This document shows, piece after piece, positions 1 through 10,620 of a DNA stretch of 64,000 bases. The position numbers and the translations under genes are program-made. The notes below the pieces were generated by a model, which saw only the letters and a program-made list of their open reading frames with translations, made no database searches and was not told the DNA's origin. How positions within the stretch are numbered: the first letter of the stretch is position 1; the number at the start of each line of letters is the position of its first letter. Source of the DNA: Hippasteria phrygiana (Eukaryota > Echinodermata > Asteroidea > Valvatida > Goniasteridae); contig JAZGUH010000327.1 in NCBI GenBank assembly GCA_037893225.1, forward strand, positions 496,001-560,000. The letters run 5' to 3'.

Positions 1-2
1 CT

Positions 3-1103
3 CGTATTGACACCATATTCCTGGACTTTAGCAAGGCATTCGATGTCATGCCCCACCACATCCTGCTCGATAAGCTTGCTCGAAATTTCAATATTCGTGG
101 ATCAACATGGACTTGGCTGAAGTCTTTCTTAATTGGAAGACAACAGCGTGTTATGTACCGTGGCTGTTTCTCTGTATGGGCACCAGTTACATCCGGTGTT
201 CCCCAGGGAAGCGTCCTTGGCCCTCTCCTCTTCAATTTGTTCATCAACGACATTTCCCACAACCTGACAACAAAGTTCCTGCTCTTTGCTGATGACACGC
301 TCATCTACCAACCAATCCGGTCTACGCAAGATGAACACGCCCTTCAGTCCGACCTAACTGCAATTGGTCAGTGGAGTGAGTTGAATGGCATGCAGCTCAA
401 TACCAAGAAGACCAAGGTACTACACATGACCAGAGCCAAGAGGCCGGCTGAACTTCCTGTATATACTCTGCACGGCAATCCACTCAGTGTCGTATCATCC
501 CACAGGTATCTTGGAGTCACTCTGAATGACACTTTGACATGGGACAACCATGTTAATGCCGTAGTCTCGAAAGCCAATAGAACATTAAGTTTCCTGTGGC
601 ATATAGCTGGAGGCACTTCAACCAAAGCATTGATGTCACTTTACAAGACTCTGGTTTTGCCAGTCCTAGAGTATGGGTTGCCTGCTTGGACCCCGTGTAC
701 CTTAATCGCAAAGGCCAAACTTGAGAGAGTTCAAAGGCGTGCAAGCAGAATGTGTTTGAAGCAACGCAGGGGAACTATGTCGTACGAGGAGCGGCTGCGA
801 ACACTGAACTGGATTTCTCTGGACTTGAGACGACAAAAACACACAGTGACATTTGTTACAAAATGTTTGTTTAATCTCATTGATTGCCATTCAGTTCGAG
901 CAGACACTGCAGTAAATACTCGACACCAGGACACAGTCACTTTTCACCACCATTATGCCAGAACACTAGCCCTTAAGAACACACCCACCCATTCATTCCC
1001 CCGCATCTGCAGCAGTCTACCCTCTCACATTAAGGACTCTATCATTCTGGACTCTTTTCATGGTTTCAACAGATGTTTGTCGGCTCATTTTCATGATTCA
1101 TAA
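3..1103 (+). CDS. Non-LTR retrotransposon reverse transcriptase, 5'-truncated by the window edge
   Basis: The frame is open from the first bases of the window to a TAA at 1101-1103; a Met at 48 is internal, not a true start. The product is the palm and thumb part of a Jockey/CR1-superfamily reverse transcriptase. Visible motifs in order are FLDFSKAFDV (first catalytic Asp), SGVPQGSVLGPLLF, LLFADDTLIY (FADD form of the catalytic YxDD box), then a thumb region with HRYLGV and a C-terminal tail rich in Arg and Lys. Such enzymes copy the element RNA at a nicked chromosomal site. No endonuclease domain is visible because it would lie upstream. The frame has no stop or frameshift, so the copy is fairly young. 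It lies in a PCGF1 intron, in the same orientation as the gene. Confidence 0.85.
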   Translation, partial: RIDTIFLDFSKAFDVMPHHILLDKLARNFNIRGSTWTWLKSFLIGRQQRVMYRGCFSVWAPVTSGVPQGSVLGPLLFNLFINDISHNLTTKFLLFADDTLIYQPIRSTQDEHALQSDLTAIGQWSELNGMQLNTKKTKVLHMTRAKRPAELPVYTLHGNPLSVVSSHRYLGVTLNDTLTWDNHVNAVVSKANRTLSFLWHIAGGTSTKALMSLYKTLVLPVLEYGLPAWTPCTLIAKAKLERVQRRASRMCLKQRRGTMSYEERLRTLNWISLDLRRQKHTVTFVTKCLFNLIDCHSVRADTAVNTRHQDTVTFHHHYARTLALKNTPTHSFPRICSSLPSHIKDSIILDSFHGFNRCLSAHFHDS

Positions 1104-1668
1104 ATGATAGTTACTTTCCTGGTCTATTATATCAACTCATGCTTACTATTCCAAGGTGTTTTATTTTCCCTGATTTATTGTAAATTCAATTTAAGATTTG
1201 TTTTGCTTTTTTGTATTTATTTAGTATTACATGTATTTATTAATTTCTTCATTTAATTATCTTCTTTTTATTTTATTTTGTTATGTTATTTTATTTATTT
1301 ATTATGTAACTATTTACATATTTGATTATTCATATTTCTATTTATTACATAGTTTTCCTTTTAATATATTTAGATAGATATACACCTGGATCGGACCTTT
1401 GGGAGACATTCTGTAGTTATTTTTTGTACCTTAGGGAGACAAGTGACGTTAAGGAGACATTTCAGTGTCTCCCTAATGTCACAGCCCCCTTAAATATTGA
1501 GAATTTTACTGTCGCAAATGGGTTAAATCGATAGAGAATGGTCCAAAACATAAACATACTGAAATTCGTGGGGGTAGGAAAAGGGAAAAGTTGGGTTAGG
1601 TTACATTAAAGTTAAAAAAATGTTGTGCACAAGTCTTTGGGAATGTCTCCCAAATGACCCATGCAGGG

Positions 1669-1706
<38 letters not shown>

Positions 1707-2046
1707 TATCTCAAGTGTCTATTATTGTATCCTTTTAAAGCTTGGATAGACAGGCTTTCGGGCCACAGTGTTTCAGTACACTTTTGTCTATCCTGGCCGG
1801 CTTTAAATTGATTGTTTTTGTATATCCCCCTCCCACCAATCTCTCCTCTCCCTACCCCCCCCCCCCATACCACCAATCTCCTCCCTAACCATCCCCCACC
1901 TATACCAGTCCCACCCGTTCCCATACCACTCTCTCCTCCCCCTCATGTATTTTTTCTTAATTTTGTATTTTTCTCGTTTTCTTGTATAAAGTTGTTTTGT
2001 TGTTCATTGAAATTTGGCCGAATAAATAATAATAATAATAATAATT
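1104..2046 (+). mobile_element. 3' tail of the non-LTR element, ending in an AAT microsatellite
   Basis: After the reverse transcriptase stop the sequence is A+T-rich and non-coding. It holds an AT dinucleotide run (about 1669-1698), a C-rich stretch (about 1825-1945) and ends in GAATAAATAATAATAATAAT at 2020-2045. Short A/T-rich microsatellite tails are typical 3' ends of CR1/L2-type LINEs. Whether the whole 940 bp belongs to one element is inferred; the last 350 bp could be the 3' end of a second copy. Confidence 0.5.
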
Positions 2047-2184
2047 CTAGAGCAAGTTCGAGTGGCAACTATTTGTCAACCACTAGTCGATTTTCCATGG
2101 TAACCTGTACACTAAATATACATTAGGGACCAGGCAAAATTGACCAGTGGTCGACAAATGGTCGCCACTCGAACTTGCCCCTAG
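2047..2184. mobile_element. Palindromic MITE, GAGCAAGTTCGAGTGGC family
   Basis: The left end CTAGAGCAAGTTCGAGTGGC and the right end GCCACTCGAACTTGCCCCTAG are inverted copies, with a second inner pair (CAACCACTAGTCGA / CGACCAGTGGTCGAC-like). The element is about 138 bp and has no coding capacity. A longer relative with similar termini lies at 16299-16794. Confidence 0.6.
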
Positions 2185-2892
2185 CAGTATACGAGAAGCC
2201 TTTAGAAGCCTCCAAACTGACTGCAATCATTTGCATCCATAGGACATTTTCAGCAACTTTAAATTTTGTGCATCCACAAATCCTAAAGCTGCCAAGTTCT
2301 TTTTGTGCAAAATCCTACATATCGTTTCAACAAGGCCAAAAATTGAAATTGTGTTGCGCTTGGACAGGTAAAATTGGAAAAGAGGAACGGTCGGGAAAAA
2401 GTTCTTTTTTTTTTCTGGCTCAACTGGGCGTGTTTAGTCCTAAACATTGGGCAAACCCCCAGTTTCATTTTTTGCATGAAAATATGCATAAAGCAAAGAA
2501 GGTGCATCAAATACAAACACTTTTTGAGACAGAGAGGCAGAGTTATGTTTTTATTGAATTTTTTTTTTTTTTTTTTTTTTAACCCTGAATCAGTCACTTT
2601 TTATGGTCGGTCGGTCCAAGGGCAACACAATTTTTGTTGGCCTAAATGTTAATCTTTCCACATGATACACAGTGAAAAGTAACTGTATTGTGAGTTAGTC
2701 ACAGTTGAGTATAAGCCTTTGTTATGAGTCGTGAGGATTAGGTTTGAATCGGAGTCATTTTTCATCTTGACTTGAGGCTCAATGCAAGTCCAGGCAAAAA
2801 CAGTAAGAAGTCCTTCAGAAGTCAGTACCAAAACTATCATTAAATTTCCACTTTTATTTTGTTGTGTTGTATTGTTTGTTTCATCCATGCAG
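2185..2892 (+). other. PCGF1 intron, no gene seen
   Basis: This stretch holds a 21-base T run ending at 2580 and A/T-rich sequence up to the splice acceptor. The last bases before 2893 are a T-rich tract ending in CATCCATGCAG. No coding motif or repeat ends were recognised. Confidence 0.5.
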
Positions 2893-3028
2893 ATGTCAGA
2901 TGCTGGATGTAAATGAAGAACCCCACAGTTCTCTCCAGAAGCGATACATCCGCTGCTCGGTGCGAGCTTGCGTCTCACACTTACAGAAGCTACTCATGAA
3001 GAAACTTGCAGTCCCAGAGAGAATGGAG
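2893..3028 (+). CDS. PCGF1: PCGF1-like Polycomb group RING finger protein, exon for the first half of the RAWUL domain
   Basis: This internal exon lies between an acceptor (T-rich tract, CATGCAG) and a donor (GAG|GTCAGT). Its first base completes a codon begun in an upstream exon and it ends in phase 0. It encodes 45 residues including KRYIRCSVRACVSHLQKLL and KKLAVPERME, the start of the ubiquitin-like RAWUL domain. The KRY-RCSVRA-V-HL pattern is the PCGF1 (NSPc1) version rather than PCGF2/4. PCGF1 is a core subunit of the non-canonical PRC1.1 complex, which ubiquitylates histone H2A; its RAWUL domain binds BCOR/BCORL. The RING exons are not in the window, so they lie upstream, beyond the LINE copy at the left edge. 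Seen: exon borders and motif. Inferred: orthology. Confidence 0.85.
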
Positions 3029-3188
3029 GTCAGTCATTTCAGATATATTTGTAATTTTTTCCGCTTTAGGGCATCAGTGGTGGATCCTAGGGGTATACAT
3101 GCCCCTCCCCCTCACACCTCCAAAATAATTTTAAAAAGAAAAATATAACCCCATAACCCTGGAAAATGGCACTCTGGATCCACTCTGG

Positions 3189-3300
3189 TTAACCTCTTGA
3201 GTATGGACGATGGCCATAGCTGCGGATTGAAAGTGAGCACCTGGCCAGTTGACACCTGGCCAGTTGACACCTGTAGGCGCATTCCTGCACATACTCAATC
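3189..3300. mobile_element. Truncated copy of the TTAACCCCTTG MITE family
   Basis: It begins TTAACCTCTTGAGTATGG and contains GATTGAAAGTG and CACCTGGCCAGTTGACACCT (this last unit partly duplicated), which match the arms of the complete copy at 13252-13482. It ends near ACATACTCAA, so only part of the hairpin remains. Confidence 0.45.
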
Positions 3301-3914
3301 CATTCATGTTTCAACTACATGTTTGTATATTGTTCTTGAATGGGAGTGTAATGAATAGATGGAATTTTTTTTAAAACAAAGCACACAGTCATGCACCGTG
3401 AATTGTGGGGACACACACTGGTCATGCGTAGACGTTGTGGGGGCCAACAACATTATCGGGACAGAGAAATGTCCCCATAACTCTGTCCTAATTTGCCTAA
3501 CAAATAAGAATGCCCCCACTACACAGTTGATGCCTACCCTTTCATTCACACGAAAAGGGGGTTGGGGGGAGGGGGACTCCAAGTGCAATGAATAGGACCA
3601 CTCTATTCAGTGTGATGCCTATTGCTTTTTTGTGTTTAGGCTTGGCTGCACAGCTTGTTCTTGGCATACCAGCCCCCGTCAATAACAGTCGGACACAAGT
3701 GCTCACCCAGTTACTAATAAGTGTGACTAATTAAAGACTGTTGTGAAATGTTTGCATATTTGGAGGCAAAAGTCACTCATTGTAGAAATATTGATAGTTG
3801 ACCCCGTTATTTAGAGCTGAAACTGTCATTCACTGCTCATACTTTCATTCCTCTTTCATGTGACACCAAATTTATTTTCAAATTTAACCAAAATCCCATC
3901 ATTTGTGATTGAAT
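3301..3914 (+). other. PCGF1 intron, no gene seen
   Basis: Unique-looking intron sequence with no clear terminal repeats, coding frame or RNA structure that I can support. Confidence 0.5.
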
Positions 3915-3915
3915 C

Positions 3916-4194
3916 AGGGTTCACACGCCTCCCGGAAAACCGGGAAAATCCTGGAATTTTGTACCCATCCTGGAAAGTACTGGAAAATGCTTAATTTTTA
4001 AAAGAAGTCCTGGAAATTCCTGGAAATTGTAGTAAAATAAATATTGGTTTCAAAATAAGACAAAACGGTCTAATAAGTTGCGATCAAAATTTACCGCAAA
4101 TGAGTCCGCGATCCCGCGCAGCGTCAGCGTAGCTGAATTAAGTCCTGGAAAAATCAAAATCTTGACCTGGAAAATCCTGGAATGTATGAACCCT
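3916..4194. mobile_element. hAT-like MITE with CAGGGTTCAC / TATGAACCCTG ends
   Basis: The ends CAGGGTTCACAC and GTATGAACCCTG are inverted repeats, followed inward by repeated CCTGGAAAATCCTGG motifs. The flanks read ATTGAATC (3908-3915) and GTTGAATC (4195-4202), a 7 of 8 match consistent with an 8-bp target-site duplication. Length about 280 bp, non-coding. hAT membership is inferred from the ends and duplication length. Confidence 0.6.
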
Positions 4195-4545
4195 GTTGAA
4201 TCTTCCTCGTAAGTAGCGTTAACTTCCAGGTCCCAAATACGTGGGGCTCTATCACTACGAACCCCTTGGATGTGATTTCCTATTCAGATTGGACAGGAGG
4301 ATTAAGAGAATGTGATTTTAACAATGAGGGTCCAAAATCACATCCAGAGTCCAGAATCACAATGCGGTTTAAGCTGTTAAAACCCAGAAGTCACAATGTA
4401 CTCTTTGTCAGGGTGGGATAATAGTTCACAGGCTGAAAGCACCTGAACAACATGTATGTACATGTACTCCATTCATATGCACAGCACAACCTAGTCCAAA
4501 TGATGTCACACTTATGACAATTTTCCCTTTTAACCCTAACCCTAA

Positions 4546-4618
4546 TCGAGGAATTTGGAGGATTGAGGGTCTTTGGAAGTCGGAGGATTTTGCAGGATTA
4601 CAGCATTAGAGGATTTTG
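4546..4618. repeat. Degenerate GGAGGATT repeat, left part
   Basis: Repeated variants of GGAGGATTTTGCAGGATT occur here and resume at 6073 on the other side of a 1.45-kb insertion, so the two parts were once one block. Confidence 0.55.
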
Positions 4619-6072
4619 CAGTACTCGTACTCGGTACTCGTACTCGAGTACTACTCGAGTACCGTTTTTAGAGTACTCGTACTCGTACTTGTACTCGAAT
4701 GTCAAAGTACTCGTACTCCAACTGACGGTACTCGTACTCGGGCAGCAAAGTACTTGAACTTGACGTGTCGAAATTGTACTCGATCATCAAGGTACTCGTA
4801 CTCGAATAGCAATACTCGATAAAAAAAACTCACTGATTATTTTATCTATACTTTCAAATGGTTGAAATCGGAGAAATCGACTTCCTCTGCGCATGGGAAG
4901 GGCTGATGTCGCTTCACAGAATCTTGTGAAGGAAGTACAGATGGCATTATGGGTAACTTTATCATGACCTTCGCATGCAGCTAGCGCGTGCTACATGATA
5001 AACAGCTGTAACAATCGAGTTTGTGTGCTGCATGCCACAGGTCATGCAAAATCTGTCCAATGAGAGCTCAAAGAGATCAGCCCTTGCCAGCGTCCTGTTT
5101 GCAAGGTCATCACGAGCGAACCGGACAAATATCTTGCCGTGAACCCATAATTGGGCCAATCATAATGTGAAACGCCGAGGTGCTGGTCGTTCGATGGTTT
5201 CGTGCGAAGTTTCGGCGCGAACTCCGCAGGAGGTGGTCTTCAGATCTTGCCTCGTTTTCCATAGAATTATTATCTTGCAATTTCTGCAAATTGTACCTCA
5301 CGGTACCCTCAAATCCCAAGCCTCCGGGCAATATCGCGGTTGGAATTCCCCCTCCCAATGCCGATGCCAGGCTGGGATCATCCCTTTTTGGTGATTGGCG
5401 CTTTCTGATACAGGCATTCAAATTCAAATTACCCACCCTTATAAGGCCAGGGGATTCTAGTTTCAATATTTATGAATGGTCATGGCGATTGACCTGTTAA
5501 ATATTCATAACATGGCCCGAAACACAGCACGCCTTTCCCCCTATTGGCTTAAATACCAACTTACTGCATTCATGATCATGAATACATAATGAAATTCAAG
5601 ATGGCGGTTTAACGTTTACCGTCGCGCAGTCAGTGATGTCACGTCGAGAAGTGGCATTTTCTTCCATGAAGGAGAGTGTTTTTGTGTCGGAAACTTGCAT
5701 ATTACTGACTAAAATGACAAAGACACAGGTTTGGAAAATGTATTTAACATCCACGTTTTCAAAGATCGTAGATTCTTTGTAAATAAAACTTGAAGGTAGA
5801 TTGCGTAAATACAAGGTCCCATTTTTGAAATTTGAGTTCCTAAACGTTTGGGAAAATTTCTAAACGGATTTGCATTTTCTTTTCGTTTTACTTCAAGCAC
5901 AATGTACTCGTACTCGTACTCGGAAACACATGTACTCGGACTCGGAGACCTGTACTTGTACTCGGTTGGCAAAGTACTCGGACTTGAATGGTACTCGGCA
6001 ATCTAAGTACTCGGCAATCTAAGTACTCGGCAGTACTCGGTACTCGGAAAAAAGTACTTGACTGCAACACTG
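4619..6072. mobile_element. hAT-like element with TACTCG subterminal repeats
   Basis: The element starts CAGTACTCG and ends CAACACTG. It is flanked by a perfect 8-bp duplication, GGATTTTG, at 4611-4618 and 6073-6080, the size made by hAT transposases. Both ends carry dense direct repeats of TACTCG (about 4621-4830 and 5901-6058), a possible set of transposase binding sites. The 1-kb middle has no transposase frame, so the copy is non-autonomous. It lies in a PCGF1 intron. Confidence 0.65.
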
Positions 6073-6275
6073 GGATTTTGCCTCTGGAGGAAAATGGAGG
6101 ATCCAGGTCATCAGGTCCAATTTCGGGCTGGATGGTTTTGGAGGATTGAGGTTACTGGGGCATTTATCCAAAACCCTGCTGGAGGATTTTGCAGGATTCA
6201 GGCAGTGGTCCCCCAGTCACAAACATTGAAAGATTTTGGAATCAGAAGATATTGGAGGATTCAGGTTACATGTAG
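6073..6275. repeat. Degenerate GGAGGATT repeat, right part
   Basis: At least five variants of TTTGGAGGATT(C/G)AGG or GGAGGATTTTGCAGGATTC occur here. It continues the block interrupted at 4618. Confidence 0.5.
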
Positions 6276-6395
6276 GAAAAATGTTGTAGGGACTTTAATA
6301 GGGTTAATAAACATGACGTATTCCACATGTTGCCTTCTCACCCTAGTCTCCTTGTACCAACTTGATGAAAAAGTATTGACTGTTTTTGTCAACAG

Positions 6396-6476
6396 ATTAA
6401 TCTTTACTGTGGCGATCATATCCTGTATGAAGATGAACCAATGAAGTATGTGTGGTTAGCCTACTGGCAAGGCAAG
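6396..6476 (+). CDS. PCGF1: PCGF1-like protein, second RAWUL exon
   Basis: The acceptor TTTTTGTCAACAG precedes 6396 and the donor AAG|GTATGT follows 6476. The 81-bp exon is phase 0 at both ends and encodes 27 residues, INLYCGDHILYEDEPMKYV then WLAYWQGK. This matches the RAWUL segment where PCGF1 has a short acidic loop followed by a conserved Trp. It joins in frame to PERME of the previous exon and to AAPMVLHYQLES of the next. No start codon lies in the exon, so ORF scans miss it. Confidence 0.85.
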
Positions 6477-6789
6477 GTATGTTGTATGTTTGTTTCCTTG
6501 ATTTTAATCCTCTTTCTACATGTATGCATTTTTTTCTTTTTTAGCATGTACTGGATATGAAGAGTCTTGAGTTCCATTTAAAAATTGGTATTTTTGTAAA
6601 GGCTTGCAGCACATTTTCCAATTTTGACTGCACATTACTCTCTCTGAAATGTTCTCTCCTCACCACGGAATTTAAACTGAACAAACCTCAAGAACTGAAC
6701 AGTTTGAGACCAACATGATGATTTTGTGGCATGATTTCACTCCCATTTCAAATGCAGAATACACCAAATCTGGACAGCCTTTACAGTAA
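6477..6789 (+). other. PCGF1 intron, no gene seen
   Basis: Unique-looking sequence between the donor at 6477 and an AC-rich repeat; nothing recognised. Confidence 0.45.
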
Positions 6790-8005
6790 TGATGTGCATC
6801 GGGTTAGGTTGACCAGGCCAAACTGACCCGAAAAGTTATAGATATAAACCGAATCCAAACCGAAACCGATCCAATCTCTCCAAACCGACCCAACCCGACA
6901 AAAATTTAGGGAAAAACCGACCCCAACTGACAAAAACTGAACCGAACCAAAAGAAACAAATATCTAGCTTGGGCAAATCATCCTATATTTCACAAAATTG
7001 TGCCCGTTTCTTTTGTCCGTTTCACCTCAGTAAAAAATTCATACGGTACGGTACGGTACGGTACGGTGGGTGAACACCAGTAGCGTATCCAACTTTTTGT
7101 GCCAGGGAGGACAAACAACATCTGAACCGTCTTAAAAGCATCTGAAAAAACAGTTTCTTTTTGTTTTATATTACGCCGCAAAACCGTTCTTAACTTAAGA
7201 TCGGTGTGTGGGTCTTCTTAACTGATGAATTTGTGTTATATTTGTACGTACGTTTCTGACCGCTTGATGCTATAAATGGCGCTGCTCCTGTTGGCTGACC
7301 ACGAAGCCAGACAGGTGTTTAGAGAACGAATGAAAATCAGACTCCTATGAAAATCGGACTCATTTTCCCTATTATTGGTTAAACTCTCTCAAGTGAATGG
7401 CCACTCTCCTAAATATGTATCTTCACTTAGGCAAGTGCAATACTACCAAAGAGCCGTATTTCATATTTACTGAAATTTACGCTACACCCGTCCTACTGTT
7501 TTTGGTGTGCCGCTGCCAACACATGATTGGACTGGAGAACTGCACAGTGACTATACCAGCACAGTGACTCTGCAACAATATTGCAGCACATGAATTTTCC
7601 GTTTAGGTTTTTTTTTTCCGTTTTTTTTTTTCTTGGTTTTTTTCACAACCTAGCTTAACCCCTTGCGTACGGATGACGTAATATGGTGCAAAACAACAGT
7701 GCCACCAGGCCAGATGACGCAATTGGCCGCTGTTTGTGCAGTTTCAATCCATTGTTGGATTATTGTGTATAGGTTACGCTTGACTGCACAAACACATTGT
7801 AGCGGTTCGCTTGGCTGCCAGAGCCGCCGCGGCACCCCGACGTCTCCCGTAAAATACCGTACTAAAGGGGTTAACCAACCAGACCCGACCATAAAATCGC
7901 AAACGCAAAACCGAAACTGGCCCGACGCGACTGAAATGATGGAAAAACCGACCTGAGCCGAAGTCCGTTTCGGTTTCAGGTCATGTCGGGTCGGGTTTGC
8001 ATAAC
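6790..8005. mobile_element. AC-rich element with ACCGACCC-type repeats, interrupted by a MITE
   Basis: Clusters of ACCGAACC, ACCCGACC and related motifs occur at about 6795-6960 and 7877-7995, bounded by GTGCATCGGGTTAGG and GGGTCGGGTTTGCATAA. The clusters look like subterminal repeats of one element. The interior includes a five-fold ACGGT run near 7043-7066, T-rich tracts near 7604-7645 and the complete MITE at 7655-7874. I could not match clean inverted ends, so the borders are approximate. Confidence 0.4.
7655..7874. mobile_element. TTAACCCCTTGCGTACGG MITE, copy 1
   Basis: TTAACCCCTTGCGTACGG at the left is mirrored by a right end reading AAGGGGTTAA; the arms are self-complementary over most of 220 bp, with a centre near CAATCCATTGTTGGATT. 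Five further full-length copies lie at 8540, 9661, 13252, 30925 and 37379. TTAA at both tips suggests a TTAA target site. No coding capacity. Confidence 0.75.
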
Positions 8006-8539
8006 ATTATTTTACAGCTTAAAGGTTGCTTGGTGATGTATGTTTACCAAGTCTTGATGACATAGGTGTGAAGTCTCTCCGGTAGTGAACATTCACATGG
8101 GTATATATGGTGAATATAATAAACCGACAAAACCAATTGGGATCATTGGATCGGAATATTGATGGGAGGGGTGCTGCTCTTGAAAATCCAGAATAAAGTG
8201 TCTGACAAGAGCAAAACATGACTGAAGCTCCGAGACAGCAAGGCCAAGACCTTGAGCAGATCATCCTCATTATCAGAAAAGTTCTTGACAAACTGATGGG
8301 GCTACCCTGGTAAAATAGAACGAAATAATTAAATAAAAACCCTAACCCCCTAGGGTGCATACAAAATCATATTAAAATTGGAGGATTATGAACTGTTTGG
8401 CCAAAGATGTTTAGAACCTAGGTATTAATTGCAGTCTGATCGGTTTGGTAATTGGTCGTGAAAGTTAATCTACAAGAAGACTTGAATTCTTGTTACTGGT
8501 TGGTCAATCCTCAGCAAGAACAGTTTACATAAACCTGTA

Positions 8540-8735
8540 TTAACCCCTTGCGCTTGGGTGTAATACATGTATGGGGGCGCCGGGGTGCCATGCCGGCTTG
8601 TGCAGCCAAGCATAATGTACACAATGCCCTAAAAATGGATTGAAAATCCAGAGATTGCCGTGTATAGAGGTCAACCAACCAGGTGGCAATTTTCAATCCG
8701 CACATTATACGTGTCAACCGTATGCAAGGGGTTAA
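8540..8735. mobile_element. TTAACCCCTTG MITE, copy 2
   Basis: Same termini as copy 1 (TTAACCCCTTGCG / GCAAGGGGTTAA) but 196 bp. The inner part reads GGATTGAAAATCCAGAGATTG and CAACCAGGTGGCAATTTTCA, closer to the copy at 13252, so at least two subfamilies exist. Confidence 0.7.
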
Positions 8736-8883
8736 TTAACAAGGATCAAGTCCATATTGTAGCATGCTTGTCATTACAGTGGAAAAAGTTGCAGTTCTAT
8801 CTGCATTCTTCATGCATCATGTTTTCTTGATGACATTTGCTGGGTTTGAAAGTTTGAAGTATGCATGTAGTTTGTACAAGTAA

Positions 8884-9405
8884 AGCCTGGTTTCCATATA
8901 GTCGTTATAATCGCCGACAGCGTCGCCGAAGAGTCCCCGATGCAACGCCGATAAATGGAAACGCTTCATCGGGGACTTTCCCAACATGGACGGCGACAGT
9001 CGGCAAAGATCAACCAAGTTCAACTTTGCCGACTGTCGCCGTCGCGTCGTGAGAGTAGGCCCATTCAAATACACGTACTGGCATGCCGTGCATTCAACGA
9101 TGTCTCTCACCACTTGAGTGCCACAAATTTGACCCATTTTATCCTTTGACCAAGAAATATGAGCATCAATGTAAGTAAAATAGCTGCCCGTAATTGAAAT
9201 CTATCGAAATGAAATATCAGTTCAGCTTTCAGAAAAGTGTGAAGTGCCAAAAAACGCCATTTCAGTGAGATATTTTCAAGCATTCGGATGCCATTTTGTT
9301 GAAAATTTCCAGCCGAATTACGTCAGAACCGTCTCTGCCCCGACGTCTGCGACTTGCCATCTTGCGTGCTGTCGGCGTTCATTGCGATTATATGGAAACC
9401 AGGCT
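8884..9405. mobile_element. Harbinger-like MITE with TAA duplication, copy A
   Basis: The ends AGCCTGGTTTCCATATA and TATATGGAAACCAGGCT are perfect inverted repeats flanked by TAA on both sides (8881-8883, 9406-9408), the 3-bp target type of PIF/Harbinger elements. The interior has inverted GTCGGCAAAG / CTTTGCCGAC arms around GTTCAACTTTGCCGA. Copy B at 55153-55684 shares ends, TSD and this centre. Confidence 0.7.
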
Positions 9406-9660
9406 TAACAATTAACCATAACCCGCTTGGGTGTATGCAAAATCATATTAAAATTTTTGGATTTAGCGTGGTGCAAATGATTAATTTTTTTGTCATGCTG
9501 TCTTTCAAGATAGATTTGTTATTCTGTTGGCTTGTTATTCTGTACAATGAAAAAATTTTGCACTTGATGTCATGTCTCCCATAAGCAACATCATATTGAT
9601 GTCATACATGTATCTCCCATAATCCTTTGTGGTCCACCATTTGTGGGGGATCACCGCGCT

Positions 9661-9880
9661 TTAACCCCTTGAGTACGGTTATTTACAGGAGGTACCGGGG
9701 TGTCGCGCCGGCCTTTGCATCCAAGCGAAACGGCCACAATGTGCTTGTGCAGTCAAGCGTAACATACACAATAATCCAACAATGGATTGAAACTGCACAG
9801 ATAGCGGCAAATGGCGTCATCCGGCCTGGTGCCACTGGTTTTTTTGTGCCATTTGGCGTCATCCCTACGCAAGGGGTTAA
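9661..9880. mobile_element. TTAACCCCTTG MITE, copy 3
   Basis: TTAACCCCTTGAGTACGG at the left and CTACGCAAGGGGTTAA at the right, 220 bp, in the opposite internal orientation to copy 1. Confidence 0.75.
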
Positions 9881-10154
9881 TCACACCTCGTAAAAATTGC
9901 TCACCAAGGTTAACATGTCACGTGAATGAAGGGGGAAGAGTGTACATGTACATGTACATGCAGCAGTCAACTAATGCTTAGTCAAGCAGAAGGATTTATT
10001 TAGCAGTCGGTCACATATCAAAGGTTCATGGGAAATACATGTGAAGACCTGCACTAACAGTAGTGTGTATACAATTGTTATTTCTTCATCCCATTGTCCA
10101 AGATGTCATCTGCATACACTATACTTGAAACTTTTTTGTTTTATCCACCTGCAG

Positions 10155-10220
10155 GCAGCTCCCATGGTTCTCCACTACCAGTTGGAATCATGTAAGTCGT
10201 CTGACAATAAAAACAGATGA
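10155..10220 (+). CDS. PCGF1: PCGF1-like protein, last coding exon
   Basis: After the acceptor TATCCACCTGCAG the frame reads AAPMVLHYQLES followed by CKSSDNKNR and a TGA at 10218-10220. The P-hydrophobic-L-x-Y motif is the final beta strand of the RAWUL domain, and PCGF1 orthologues end a few residues later. The length of the tail fits the family. The 3' UTR follows; an ATTAAA near 10718 is the nearest candidate poly(A) signal, but I cannot confirm its use. Confidence 0.85.
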   Translation, partial: AAPMVLHYQLESCKSSDNKNR

Positions 10221-10620
10221 ACCAAGCCAAATTTGACAAAGTTTAATCATCTCCTTGTGTTTTTCTATTAACTGAGGGTTCAGTGCATACTTTAAGATTC
10301 TAACCCTGCTTAAGGTAATGAGGTACAGCAGGTGTACAATGGTGTGGGATTTGATTTGATCTGAGCAGTGAAGAAAACAGTTTGTTCCAGCTGTTGGATC
10401 TTGTTGCGCTGAGCAGGCTTCCAACATTTGACAACTGATGGATATTGTATTGAGCAGGATGTCTTGCCAAATCAGGAAAGCGGTCAGGGTAAAGCATTTA
10501 TTAACATTGGTAAATACAAAAACAAATGAGGCCTGCATAAATTTGAAAAAGCAATATTGTTTTTGCATTCTCAAGTGCACTGGTATATAGCATTTTTGGG
10601 GGGGAAAATATCCCTGTCAA
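10221..10620 (+). other. Probable PCGF1 3' UTR and downstream DNA
   Basis: Non-coding sequence immediately after the PCGF1 stop and before the Tc1-like element. It probably includes the 3' UTR. No clear AATAAA signal was found here. Confidence 0.45.

Noticed and set aside
6058..6444. 128-codon plus-strand frame overlapping the second PCGF1 exon
   Set aside because: Most of it is GGAGGATT repeat; it is in a different frame from the exon and crosses the splice acceptor.
9930..9962. TACATGTACATGTACATG as a specific regulatory site
   Set aside because: The same palindromic word occurs dozens of times across the window and looks like a genome-wide simple-sequence bias.
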